Below are positions 9,560 to 19,242 of a stretch of 46,748 nucleotides of DNA, piece by piece. Both the position numbers and the translations under genes were made by a program. Each line of letters starts with the position of its first letter. Within the stretch, counting starts at the first letter, position 1. A model generated the notes under the pieces. The model ran no database searches. It was not told the DNA's origin and saw only the letters and a list, made by a program, of their open reading frames with translations. Origin of the DNA: Prorocentrum cordatum. Taxonomy: Eukaryota; Sar; Dinophyceae; Prorocentrales; Prorocentraceae. The stretch is from NCBI GenBank assembly GCA_963575745.1, contig CAUYUJ010020672.1, forward strand, positions 25,001 through 71,748, written 5' to 3'.

Positions 9560-10250
9560 TGGACTGGGAGAGCTCCACGATGGGTATCGCACCATCACTG
9601 CAGAGCCAAGCATCCGGAAGGACGCGTGGGCAGAAGAGGGCGCGATTGGCAACCCTTCTTGACTTGCAGGGCGAGAGCCGGAAGCAAAGGGCGCCTCGCG
9701 ACTGTGAAGCAGGGAAAGGAGAGACCGACTGTGGAGCAGAAGGTGGGCCCAAATGGCCCCAAATGGCCCCCTCAGCACGCCTCCAAGGGACCCCAGTGTC
9801 GCCACGGGACGGCACGAGGTGGCCATAGAGCCTCCCAATAATGCAGCCCAGGACGGTTCACCAAGCTCAAGCGGTTCAGTGATCATTGTTTCTCGCTTAC
9901 TCGCTTGAGATGGGCTCTGAGGCCTCAAGACTGCCCCAATATTGCCCAACAGAACCCCAGGGAGGGCCTCGAGACGGCCCCAAATGGCTCCAAGAGGCAC
10001 CCCAGCACGTCCTCAGAGAGCTGCAAGCAGGATTTGTCTGGCTCCAAGGAGTCAGCGCTAATCGATGAACTCTTGTTCTTGCTTGTGACGTCCAGGATAG
10101 CTCCAAGAGGCCCCTAAGAGACCTCAAAACGGCCTCCAGAGAAGTGCAGGAGAGCGTCAAAGGCCTCCAACATGGGCCTGTTTGAGCTCCAATTTATAAC
10201 CCCAAGATGGCCCCTAAGAGGCCCCGAGCGGCCCTCAGTGTGGCCACTGG
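9560..10250. repeat. CAAGATGGC-type array, unit 1
   Basis: Degenerate CCAAATGGCCCC, CCAAGAGGCMCC and GAGACGGCCCC units are interrupted by the spacer TTTCTCGCTTACTCGCTTGA near 9887. It is repeated at 17083-17775. No gene recognised. Confidence 0.65.
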
Positions 10251-10379
10251 GTGGCACTGCTCGGCCTCAACCCCAGCTTCGGTTTGACCTGTGTTCACGT
10301 GTGCTCCCCTGGGCCCCCGCAACCCTCCTTACGACAACCCGCCTAGGAGTCCTTCCTGCATGAGCTGGTGGAGACTTGC

Positions 10380-10760
10380 TCTCCACGGTGCTTTACATTA
10401 AACTACGCAGTGTTTTCTACGCAGTGTTCTCTACGCGGTGATGTATACGCTGTCTTTTCTGCGTTGTGTTTGTTTGTTGTTTACGCTGTGCTTTGTACGC
10501 AATGTGTTTTTCCTGCGAGCGTTGCTCTTAACGGTGAGTTGAATTGAACTACGCAGAGTTTCTACAACAGGCTTTCAACGTAATGTTTCACACGCTGTAT
10601 GTTCTGCGCGGTTTTCTAAATTGCTGCGTTCTTTGCGCTATGCGTTTTACGCCATGTTGTTTAATTGGTTTGGTTTTGCGATGTCACGCGGCACTTTGAG
10701 GATGTTTTGTACGGTGTGTATATTTACGAATGAATGTTTGTTTCACGTGGTGCATATTTC
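10380..10760. repeat. TACGCAGTGTTTTC array, unit 1
   Basis: Repeats of CTACGCAGTGTTTT and variants (TACGCGGTGATGTA, TACGCTGTCTTTTC, TACGCAATGTG) at irregular 12-20 base spacing. The orientation is opposite to that of the GTAGAAAACACTGC repeats at 15650-16377. Copied in unit 2 at about 17910-18290. No coding content. Confidence 0.7.
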
Positions 10761-10911
10761 GTAATGTTATCTGGTGATCGCGTTCGCACCACTGTTTGCC
10801 GGAGAGCTTCCAGCTCCATGATTAAAAGCGTCCACCAAAGGACCGCGAAGTACCCCGCAGGTACCTTCGGAGTACTTTCGACACGCATTCCAGATTCCTT
10901 CGCGCACATCC

Positions 10912-11300
10912 TACCAGCCCTCTGGGCGCAGGTGGTCTAGGGCGTTTCCTTTTCCAACCTCCTTTCTTTCCCTGCTCGGGAGGTTTGCCTCCCCCCTCCC
11001 TTGGGTCTGGAAGGGGGGGGGCCGAGGGGTTAGAGCGTCCAAGATGGCCCAAGATAGCTCCAAGAGGGTTTTGGATAGCCCAAGATGGCCTCCAAGATGG
11101 CCCAAGGTGCTTCGAGATGGCTCAAGATAGCCTCCAACACGCATCCAAGAGGCCTCAAAACGGCCCCAAGACGGTTTCAAGTGCCCTTCGAACCCTCCAA
11201 TGATCCCCCCAAGAGGCCAGCACGGTTCAAAACCCGAAGAAAATCAATGTTTTTGTTTTGCCATTTCGCTTGTTCGCTTCCGCTGGGCTCTTTTTTGTTC
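10912..11300. repeat. Header and CAAGATGGC array downstream of the gene, unit 1
   Basis: The header CCAGCCCTCTGGGCGCAGGT and CCTGCTCGGGAGGTTTGCC are followed by CCAAGATGGCCCAAGATAGC-type units and the spacer TTTCGCTTGTTCGCTTCCGC near 11266. Same architecture as 6200-7020. Copied at 18435-18810. Confidence 0.7.
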
Positions 11301-11488
11301 TGCCAGTCTGGCGATCCCCAAGAAGCTCGCCTGCGCTTGGCTGGAGAGTGACCTCCCGCTTGAGTTCGGTTGGGAAAAGAACCTGGCACCTCCCGGAGAC
11401 GTCTAGTTGCCGCCGCGGCTTCGATTCAGTTAGCTCTAAGATTGTTCGGGGTCTTGGGGCGAAAACAACTCGCGCAAGATATGAGATG

Positions 11489-11532
11489 CACATATGGGGA
11501 TATATAGGGATATCCATATGGGGACATATGTG
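11489..11532. promoter_or_regulatory. Inverted repeat beyond the gene's stop codon
   Basis: CACATATG (11489-11496) and CATATGTG (11525-11532) are the outer arms, with GGGATAT and ATATCC between. It lies about 190 bases past the stop codon on the gene's strand and is kept, with one change, in unit 2 (about 19011-19054). A role in the 3' end of the transcript is only a possibility. Confidence 0.35.
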
Positions 11533-11593
11533 ATCAACAAGAATTCTGATCACATCGCAAGGCCGATGGACCAATGTACTTAGCGAACCCTAC

Positions 11594-11616
11594 TTGACAC
11601 GTCAAACACGTGTCAA
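11594..11616 (-). promoter_or_regulatory. Perfect 9-bp hairpin 3' of the gene
   Basis: TTGACACGT and its exact complement ACGTGTCAA enclose the 5-base loop CAAAC, about 105 bases beyond the stop codon. The same hairpin stands at 19116-19138 in unit 2. It is probably in the 3' untranslated region; a processing or stability role is inference. Confidence 0.45.
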
Positions 11617-11720
11617 AAGTGCTTCAGGACCACTCCGACCGCCAGGCTAATGCCGACGGGTCGAAGAACAGCAGCCGATCTCAGAGGGCCTTACCGAGCC
11701 GATCCCTAACAGAGCCTGGT

Positions 11721-13970
11721 TCACCACGACGCCGCCATTCCGGTCGCGGTTTCATTCTTCCACCTGGACGCCGACGACGATGCGCGACACTCCGAGGAGA
11801 GCTCTTGGACCGCTGGGTCGCGCTCCTCGGTGCCGAGGAGGCCCCCGAAGCGGGCGACCCCGAGCCTGCCGAGGCGCGTTGCCTGCACGTCAAGAGCCGC
11901 ATGGCGACACGACTGCGCAACGACGATGGAAACGCGATCGTCCATCATGGGGGCCGCCCCAATGAGGAGCTCGAAGATCCTCCTGTTCCTGACAGCGGCT
12001 GCACCCTGGAAGGCCCGGAAGGTCGGCCTGACTGTCACGTTGCTGGACAAGACCTCCTCCACGTTTTTACCGAACTCGGCCCAAGGCCTCCACCTCGACG
12101 CGGGGGCACCGGCCGGCCGCCAGAGCAGGGCAAAGCGATCGGGCGCGTCATCGACGGACCCATGGGTCGACGTGTGCACGCGGATCTCGCTCCCGCCGAC
12201 CAAGTCACCTCCAACGATGACCTCCGTTATCCACAAGCCGCAGGGCGACGCACGCGCTGGCTTCACGGTGGCCCGGACCTCGAGCCGAGGCGGGAGGCTC
12301 TCGTCGAACGGCGTGCGCAGGAGGACGTGCTCGCCTGGCTGATTGACGTCAAACGAAGCCCCGATCAAATTCGTGACGTGGGGATCTCCCACGGCCGTGC
12401 TTGGCAGAAGGGGTGGGGCCCCAGTCGGGCGCGGCGTCGGCGCAGAAGTCGTGGCGGCTGTGGGCGAAGCGGTAGCGGGTGTTGGAAGAGGGCTCGGGAC
12501 GGGCGTCGGCGCAGAAGTCGGGGCGGCTGTGGGCGAAGCGGTAGCGGATGCTGGAGGCGGGCTTGGGACGGCGGCGAAACGGTAGATCCCCGGGGGATTT
12601 ACGTTCGAATGCATGCCGTAAAGGTAACCCCCCGAGACGAATCCACCAAAAAAACTTCCTCGCGTTGCTGCAACGTGATCGACAGTCGAGAAATCCGATA
12701 AATGAATCCGGTTCACCCACGGCGTGCCGTGCCCAAATACGTAGCCGTAGACCCCGTCTGTGTAGCCAACGGTGAGAGTCACCCTGTCGTCACCCCCCAC
12801 CTGTTTCACGGGCGGGTTATCGTCGTTCACGTTCAAAACTGACGTGGTCTGGAAGTCATTCAGATCAACTTTGACTACCCACTGGCCCTGCCTATAATCT
12901 TCGCTGTAAGCGGGCGGGTGTGTATTAGCGAAGGCATGCGTTACGTATGCGTAGCCGCCAGTCGCGAAGCCTCCCGTCCAGCCTCGCAAGAACTGGTACT
13001 CTTGGCCCTCCGCGTGGGCGCACTGCGATGTAATATCTAACGTCTGGACGCCAGATGCACTCCAATCGGTCTTGTCCACCCTGGCGAGCAAATGGCAATT
13101 CGAAAAGACGCCCCATCCGTCTGATGAAAAACCGGTGTAATCTTGCCCACTTGCGCCCCCACTCTGGCATGGGATGTAAAGGTGCGTATCCGTCTGGAAG
13201 ATATCTATCCCCATGCTCTGGAATCCAGCATCTACCGCCGATATGTCAACATACTCGACCGATGCAACGTCGCCCCAGCCAGACACAGGAAACTTGATAG
13301 CGTGCGTGTGCATATTGTAGGGGAAGTCTGGCCATCCGAACTTTGTGACGAAATATAAATTGTTACCGTCTGTGAGACCTGCATTCAGGCGGCAGACGTG
13401 GTGACCTTGGTTGGCGATGGGGGCAAGGTCAAAAACTTCTGGATTCGTCAAATCTGGTAATTCATACCGCCAGATTTTCGAGTTGGCACATGACCCCCAT
13501 GTTTCATCCTTCTCTCCGAAATACACATGCCCACCAAGCGCAAATCCTCCAGACACATCGACATTTAAGTCAATACTCGTAGTGGATGTCGTAGCAAAAT
13601 CGCTCACCGAAAGCGGGAATTTAATCATCTGAGCTGCGCGCGAGACCTTCATGTAGCCAAACTGTCCAGACGGATCGGCGAAATGACTCATGCGTAATTC
13701 GGGACCGGGCTGGCTTAACGTTACCGGGCCCTCAATCGAAAATGCCACAGGCGAGCGCTCAGCCTTGTGGGAACTGCTGTTGAAGACATGGACACTGCTC
13801 AACTGCATCATCACCGTGTCGTAAACGGTGCTCGCAACCTGCATGTCCGACGGATCCCGTTTTTTCTCCAGCTTGACATGTCCCACTTGCACGACGTCAT
13901 GGGCCATCAAGCTCGTAGCCTGTGTCGCAATCAGGAGTCTGGTCCATGGCGCTGCCAAAACCGTTGCCAT
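11721..13970 (-). CDS. Putative secreted propeller-like protein with GDPH (vWD-like) domain, copy 1
   Basis: Open frame of 749 codons with no visible intron. I chose the ATG at 13970-13968: it lies 62 bases after the relict spliced leader, and the frame upstream of the leader translates only the CAAGATGGC array. Residues 1-22 (MATVLAAPWTRLLIATQATS and on) are hydrophobic enough for a weak signal peptide. About residues 138-465 contain blade-like repeats: GGFALGGHVYFGE, LTDGNNLYFVTKFG, FQTDTHLYIPCQS, GGFATGGYAYVTHAF, YTDGVYGYVFGHG, GGFVSGGYLYGMHSN. This suggests a beta-propeller. A Pro/Thr/Ala/Ser linker (about 469-526) leads to GDPHVTNLIGASFD (from 528), a von Willebrand D-like signature frequent in dinoflagellate proteins, and RFGGLLGTEE near 707. 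Function is unknown; an extracellular or cell-wall role is inference from the architecture. No catalytic motif is visible. Confidence 0.8.
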   Translation of the reverse strand: MATVLAAPWTRLLIATQATSLMAHDVVQVGHVKLEKKRDPSDMQVASTVYDTVMMQLSSVHVFNSSSHKAERSPVAFSIEGPVTLSQPGPELRMSHFADPSGQFGYMKVSRAAQMIKFPLSVSDFATTSTTSIDLNVDVSGGFALGGHVYFGEKDETWGSCANSKIWRYELPDLTNPEVFDLAPIANQGHHVCRLNAGLTDGNNLYFVTKFGWPDFPYNMHTHAIKFPVSGWGDVASVEYVDISAVDAGFQSMGIDIFQTDTHLYIPCQSGGASGQDYTGFSSDGWGVFSNCHLLARVDKTDWSASGVQTLDITSQCAHAEGQEYQFLRGWTGGFATGGYAYVTHAFANTHPPAYSEDYRQGQWVVKVDLNDFQTTSVLNVNDDNPPVKQVGGDDRVTLTVGYTDGVYGYVFGHGTPWVNRIHLSDFSTVDHVAATRGSFFGGFVSGGYLYGMHSNVNPPGIYRFAAVPSPPPASATASPTAAPTSAPTPVPSPLPTPATASPTAATTSAPTPRPTGAPPLLPSTAVGDPHVTNLIGASFDVNQPGEHVLLRTPFDESLPPRLEVRATVKPARASPCGLWITEVIVGGDLVGGSEIRVHTSTHGSVDDAPDRFALLWRPAGAPASRWRPWAEFGKNVEEVLSSNVTVRPTFRAFQGAAAVRNRRIFELLIGAAPMMDDRVSIVVAQSCRHAALDVQATRLGRLGVARFGGLLGTEERDPAVQELSSECRASSSASRWKNETATGMAASW

Positions 13971-14032
13971 CGCGGCAGACTGAGCGCCCGTAGGTGTGGA
14001 AGTGCGAATTGGTGGTTGGCGGATGTACAGTG

Positions 14033-14053
14033 CTTGAGCCAAAACGGCTACGG
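14033..14053 (-). other. Relict dinoflagellate spliced leader, unit 1
   Basis: Read on the minus strand, the 21 bases are CCGTAGCC, then G, then TTTTGGCTCAAG. The dinoflagellate spliced leader (DinoSL), as I know it, has A at the central position, so 20 of 21 bases match. It sits 62 bases upstream of the chosen ATG, where the leader would be in a mature mRNA. The leader is normally added to mRNA by trans-splicing and is not encoded beside genes, so a genomic copy here marks insertion of a reverse-transcribed mRNA. Confidence 0.85.
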
Positions 14054-14084
14054 ATTCGCTTCCGCTGGGCTCTTGAGGCGTCAA

Positions 14085-14470
14085 GATGGCCCCAAGATGG
14101 CCCAACATAGCCCCAAGAGAGGCCCGAGAGGGCCCCAAGACGGCCCCAAGAGCGCCTCAAGAGCGGTCCAAGGGGGCCCCGAGACGGCATGTTTGAGCCT
14201 CCGAGGAGGCGATCCGAATTCGACCCCCCCCTCATTCTGAACAACGGGGGCCAAGACGGCCCCAAGAGGCCTCCCAGATCCCCCCAAACAGCCCCGAGAG
14301 GGCTCCAAAGACCCTGCAATGACCCTGCAAAGACCCAGCAATGACCCTGCAAACACCCTGCAATATCCAAACTCCTTCCTCCCCTGCTTGGAAGGTTTAC
14401 CTCCCCCCCCCCTCCCTGGGCGTGGCTCATAGCAGCGTCTAAGATGGTCCAAGACGGCTCCAAGAGGGCC
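14085..14470. repeat. CAAGATGGC array upstream of the gene, unit 1
   Basis: Units such as CAAGATGGCCCCAAGATGGC run from about 14082 to 14320, followed by ACCCTGCAATGACCCTGCAA repeats (14309-14365), a GGAAGGTTTACCTCCCC header-like block and more CAAGACGGCTCC units. The array begins about 30 bases upstream of the relict leader, so it occupies the gene's immediate 5' flank. Copied at 21609-22015. Confidence 0.7.
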
Positions 14471-14514
14471 CTAGAAAGCCAAACATGGCCTCCTTCTCCT
14501 CCTCTTTTTTTGTT

Positions 14515-14735
14515 TTTCCTCCTCCTCCTCCTCCTCCTCCTCCTCCTCCTCCTCCTGCTTCTCCTCCTACACCCAAGATGGTCCCAGCACCAGCACCACC
14601 ACCAGCAGGAGCACCACGAGCAGCAGCACCAGCAGCAGCAACACCAGCAACAGCAGCAACAACATCAACAACAGCAGCACCAGCAACAACATCAGCAGCA
14701 GCACCGGCAGCAGCACCAGCACCTGAGAAATTTCG
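14515..14735. repeat. (CTC)n then CAG/CAA/CAC triplets, unit 1
   Basis: A CTC run (14518-14555) is followed by a run of CAGCAC, CAGCAA and CAACAG triplets to about 14730. One plus-strand frame reads His/Gln. With no start context or flanking domain I treat it as simple repeat. Unit 2 has the same (22041-22250) with a shorter CTC run. Confidence 0.7.
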
Positions 14736-14739
14736 AAAT

Positions 14740-15400
14740 GCACGCGAGCTAAAGATACAAATCAGTGCAAGGGCTCAGATCAAGGATGCCCATTGAGATG
14801 CGGCTCTAACCTGCGCGTCATTGGCGTCGGATCGTAGATACAGCAACCTGCGCCAGATACGCTCACCACAGGGAACACCATGGCGCATCTTGCACTGATT
14901 TCTGTCTTCTATTAAGCTTCACTGCGCGGAGCTAATGAACCTTCCGAAAAGGCTGTGCGACCGCGTGCTTCCAGGCGTGCCTGATTAACCGGCTCACCTG
15001 GTAATCGTTTCTAGATTGGCTGGTGGGGATGCTTTTTTGGTCGCGGCCGCGAGACACGCATCAGGCGGCGAAGGCAACGTCCGGGCCACGGGCGAGGCTA
15101 ATTGGCTAAAACATGAGCGTCGGCCGGCCACCTCACCGGTGGGGATACGCGAAGCGTCAAGAATCTGTTCTCCTTTTGCAGACGCTTTCAACTTTTGGAG
15201 CTGAGAGCCCTCGAGCAAACAGGAGGGCAACGCAACAAACCATACACTTGCTGCAGACAAGACCGCGCCTCCAAACGTGACAAATTAAATGCACATGCCA
15301 AACTAACTGCCTGCGCACACTTCTGGATCTTATTCGCGAACCAAGTAGTTTTCCGGTTTGTGGCAGGCACATTTGGATTGTCGTTGCTGGAGGCGTGCTC
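14740..15400. other. No gene seen, unit 1
   Basis: Contains the dispersed CTGGTGGGGATGCTTTTTTG block (15018) and a GGTGGGGATACGCGAAGCGTC block (15139-15159). Open frames are short and antisense pairs overlap. Nothing recognisable. Confidence 0.4.
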
Positions 15401-15409
15401 TTGTGGTAG

Positions 15410-16377
15410 AGCATGATGGGGGTTTTAAACACAGCCGAAAACGCAATATTTTCTCTACGCAATGTTTGTTTCCGCAATGTGTTCGACGCAATGTTTTCAA
15501 CGCTGTATGTGTTACGCTGTTTTCTACGCTGTGCCTTTTTAGCCGGGTTCGTTCGACGATGCCATGCGGCACCTTGTGGATGGACAAGGACAGAAGGCCA
15601 CGTCTCTCCCTACCACGCCCTACCACACAGTACTACATAACACATCAGTAAAGCAACACATAGTAACACAGCAGAGCGCAGAACACACAATGTAGAAATC
15701 ACTGCGTAGAACACTCTGCGTAGAACACGCAGCGTTCGGGAGTGTTCGAACAAGCGCCCCTAACGTATTGCTGTTTGGCAGAAATCTTACCCTGTCACGC
15801 TCCACAATGCAACACTCCATACCACAGCCGTCAAACAGTACAGCGTAAAATAACACAGCGTAGAAAACACTGCGTAGAAAACACTGCGTAGAAAACACGG
15901 CGAAGAAGACGCTTTGTTTGGGAAGGGTGTCGAGCAAGCGCATTTCAATTATCGCTTTTTGTTGCACAATCTTTCCCGACTACGCTCTACCAAATTCCAC
16001 ACCGCAGCCGTAAAACAGTGCAGCATAAAACAACAAAGTGTAGAAACCACTGCGCAGAAAACACTTGCCCGACAACTGTCAACTCGAAACGTAAGGCGAC
16101 TTCAAATGGAATACCCAATTGTGCGGAGGAATCTGGGATGCGCGTACAAACTCTACGTAGCAAGCACTACGTAGCAATCACCACGTAGTAAACACGACGT
16201 ACTAAGCACAGCATAATAAACACTACGTAGCAAACAATACGTAGAATCGCGAGCAAAACACTACGTAGCAAAAAATAAAACACTACGTAGAATCACGACA
16301 AACCAGAATCGTAGCAAACAATACGTAATAAACACTACGTAGCAAAAAATAACCACTACGTAGTAAACACTACGTGG
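15410..16377. repeat. Inverted TACGCAGTG / TACGTAG arrays, end of unit 1
   Basis: Around 15450-15535 the units read TACGCAATGTTTG, and from about 15650 the complementary orientation GTAGAAAACACTGC takes over, ending in dense AACACTACGTAGCAA repeats to 16372. The two orientations could fold back. 16251-16372 has no base-for-base counterpart in unit 2, where a different set of TACGTAG repeats fills the place. The junction to unit 2 (CTACGTGGCCCGC) is inside this array. Confidence 0.75.
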
Positions 16378-19115
16378 CCCGCTTGGGGGGGCGAGCGCCG
16401 CCAAAGGGGGGGCGGGTCAGACGGGAGGGGCCTGGCGCGTCACGGCCCGAGGCAGGTGCGCGAACGAGGGGGGGGCGCGAGGGGACGCATGGAGAGAAGC
16501 CGAGGGGCACGTGATTCCTCCTCCTCCTCCTCCTTCTTGTCGTCTCCATCCCCCTCCCTCCTGCTCTGACATCCTTCCCTTGCTCCTCTTCCTGCCCCGA
16601 AGTACCTCATCGTTCTACGAATCGTCGTCGTCCTCCTCTTCCCTCCTCCTCTTCATCCAGATCGAAGGGGAATAAAAGATGTGACACGTAGAGTGATGAG
16701 GACGGGGCGATGCGGTGCAACGGATGAAACATAAGGAATGAAGAAGGAGGAGGGGTGAGGAGAAGGACAAAGGAGACTGCGTGAAAGAGGAGAGGAGGGG
16801 TGGGGACAACGATGAGCATGAGGAGTAGACGTCGAGTGCGAAAGCGGGGGGAGGAGGAGCAGGAGGAAGAGGAGGAGGAGGAGGAGGAGGCGGAGGAGGA
16901 GGAAGGGGAAGGACCATAATCAGACGGACGGAAAGAGGAGGGGTGGGGAGGCTGTGGATCGCTTCCGAGTTCTCTCTGCTCCTTCGGGGAGGTGTGCACG
17001 TACCCCTCGCGCACAGGCCCCTGCGCCGCCTTCTCTGGGATCTGGGCACTCCCCCCCCCCGCGGCGTGCTAGAGCGTCCAAGATGGACTGGGAGAGCTCC
17101 ACGATGGGTATCGCACCATCACTGCAGAGCCAAGCATCCGGAAGGACGCGTGGGCAGAAGAGGGCGCGATTGGCAACCCTTCTTGACTTGCAGGGCGAGA
17201 GCCGGAAGCAAAGGGCGCCTCGCGACTGTGAAGCAGGGAAAGGAGAGACCGACTGTGGAGCAGAAGGTGGGCCCAAATGGCCCCAAATGGCCCCCTCAGC
17301 ACGCCTCCAAGGGACCCCAGTGTCGCCACGGGACGGCACGAGGTGGCCATAGAGCCTCCCAATAATGCAGCCCAGGACGGTTCACCAAGCTCAAGCGGTT
17401 CAGTGATCATTGTTTCTCGCTTACTCGCTTGAGATGGGCTCTGAGGCCTCAAGACTGCCCCAATATTGCCCAACAGAACCCCAGGGAGGGCCTCGAGACG
17501 GCCCCAAATGGCTCCAAGAGGTACCCCAGCACGTCCTCAGAGAGCTGCAAGCAGGATTTGTCTGGCTCCAAGGGGTCAGCGCTAATCGATGAACTCTTTT
17601 TCTTGCTTGTGACGTCCAGGATAGCTCCAAGAGGCCCCTAACAGACCTCAAAACGGCCTCCAGAGAAGTGCAGGAAAGCGTCAACGGCCTCCAACATGGG
17701 CCTGTTTGAGCTCCAATTTATAACCCCAAGATGGCCCCTAAGAGGCCCCGAGCGGCCCTCAGTGTGGCCACTGGGTGGCACTGCTCGGCCTCAACCCCAG
17801 CTTCGGTTTGACCTGTGTTCACGTGTGCTCCCCCGGGCCCCCGCAACCCTCCTTACGACAACCCGCCTAGGAGTCCTTCCTGCATGAGCTGGTGGAGAGT
17901 TGCTCTCCACGGTGCTTTACATTAAACTACGCAGTGTTTTCTACGCAGTGTTCTCTACGCGGTGATGTATACGCTGTCTTTTCTGCGTTGTGTTTGTTTG
18001 TTGTTTACGCTGTGCTTTGTACGCAATGTGTTTTTCTGCAAGCGTTGCTCTTAACGGTGAGTTGAATTTAACTACGCAGAGTTTCTACAACAGGCTTTCA
18101 ACGTAATGTTTCACACGCTGTATGTTCTGCGCGGTTTTCTAAATTGCTGCGTTCTTTGCGCTATGCGTTTTACGCCATGTTGTTTAATTGGTTTGGTTTT
18201 GCGATGTCACGCGGCACTTTGAGGATGTTTTGTACGGTGTGTATATTTACGAATGAATGTTTGTTTCACGTGGTGCTTATTTCGTAATGTTATCTGGTGA
18301 TCGCGTTCGCACCACTGTTTGCCGGAGAGCTTCCAGCTCCATGATTAAAAGCGTCCACCAAAGGACCGCGAAGTACCCCGCAGGTACCTTCGGAGTACTT
18401 TCGACACGCATTCCAGATTCCTTCGCGCACATCCTACCAGCCCTCTGGGCGCAGGTGGTCTAGGGCGTTTCCTTTTCCAACCTCCTTTCGTTCCCTGCTC
18501 GGGAGGTTTGCCTCCCCCCTCCCTTGGGTCTGGAAGGGGGGGGGCCGAGGGGTTAGAGCGTCCAAGATGGCCCAAGATAGCTCCAAGAGGGTTTTGGATC
18601 GCCCAAGATGGCCTCCAAGATGGCCCAAGGTGCTTCGAGATGGCTCAAGATAGCCTCCAACACGCATCCAAGAGGCCTCAAAACGGCCCCAAGACGGTTT
18701 CAAGTGCCCTTCGAGCCCTCCAATGATCCCCCCAAGAGGCCAGCACGGTTCAAAACCCGAAGAAAATCAATGTTTTTGTTTTGCCATTTCGCTTGTTCGC
18801 TTCCGCTGGGCTCTTTTTTTTCTGCCAGTCTGGCGATCCCCAAGAAGCTCGCCTGCGCTTGGCTGGAGAGTGACCTCCCGCTTGAGTTCGGTTGGGAAAA
18901 GAACCTGGCACCTCCCGGAGACGTCTAGTTGCCGCCGCGGCTTCGATTCAGTTAGCTCTAAGATTGTTCGGGGTCTTGGGGCGAACGCAACTCGCGCAAG
19001 ATATGAGATGCACATATGGGGATATATAGGGATATCCATATGTGGACATATGTGATCAACAAGAATTTTGATCACATCGCAAGGCCGATGGACCAATGTA
19101 CTTGGCGAGCCCTAC

Positions 19116-19138
19116 TTGACACGTCAAACACGTGTCAA
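19116..19138 (-). promoter_or_regulatory. Perfect 9-bp hairpin 3' of gene copy 2
   Basis: Identical to the hairpin at 11594-11616: TTGACACGT, loop CAAAC, ACGTGTCAA. It lies about 105 bases beyond the stop codon. Confidence 0.45.
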
Positions 19139-19242
19139 AAGTGCTTCAGGGCCACTCCGACCGCCAGGCTAATGCCGACGGGTCGAAGAACAGCAGCCGA
19201 TCTCAGAGGGCCTTACCGAGCCGATCCCTAACAGAGCCTGGT

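Larger units (their letters stand above)
8827..16250. repeat. Tandem unit 1 (about 7.5 kb)
   Basis: From CGTGGCCCGCTTGGGG at 8827 the sequence is repeated from 16373, with offset falling from 7546 to about 7515 because simple tracts differ in length. Hand comparison shows scattered single-base differences, about one per hundred bases or fewer in most stretches. Similarity is lost after about 16250/23765, inside the TACGTAG array. The unit contains one gene (11721-13970, minus), its relict spliced leader, three CAAGATGGC arrays and TACGCAGTG-type arrays near both ends. Confidence 0.9.

Noticed and set aside
11610-12701. 363-residue plus-strand open frame, also present at 19132-20226
   Set aside because: It is antisense to the propeller/GDPH gene, is Arg/Gly-rich and has no domain. 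It is open because of the base composition of the true gene.
13971-14138. 56-residue N-terminal extension of the gene's frame
   Set aside because: It translates the relict leader and the CAAGATGGC array; the ATG after the leader is the sensible start.
14444-14752. His/Gln-rich protein
   Set aside because: Only CTC and CAG/CAA repeats are encoded; the repeat length differs between the units without regard to frame.
16150-16377. Regular TACGTAG repeats as a CRISPR array
   Set aside because: The repeats are irregular and short, the intervals are too small for spacers, there are no cas genes, and the context is eukaryotic.
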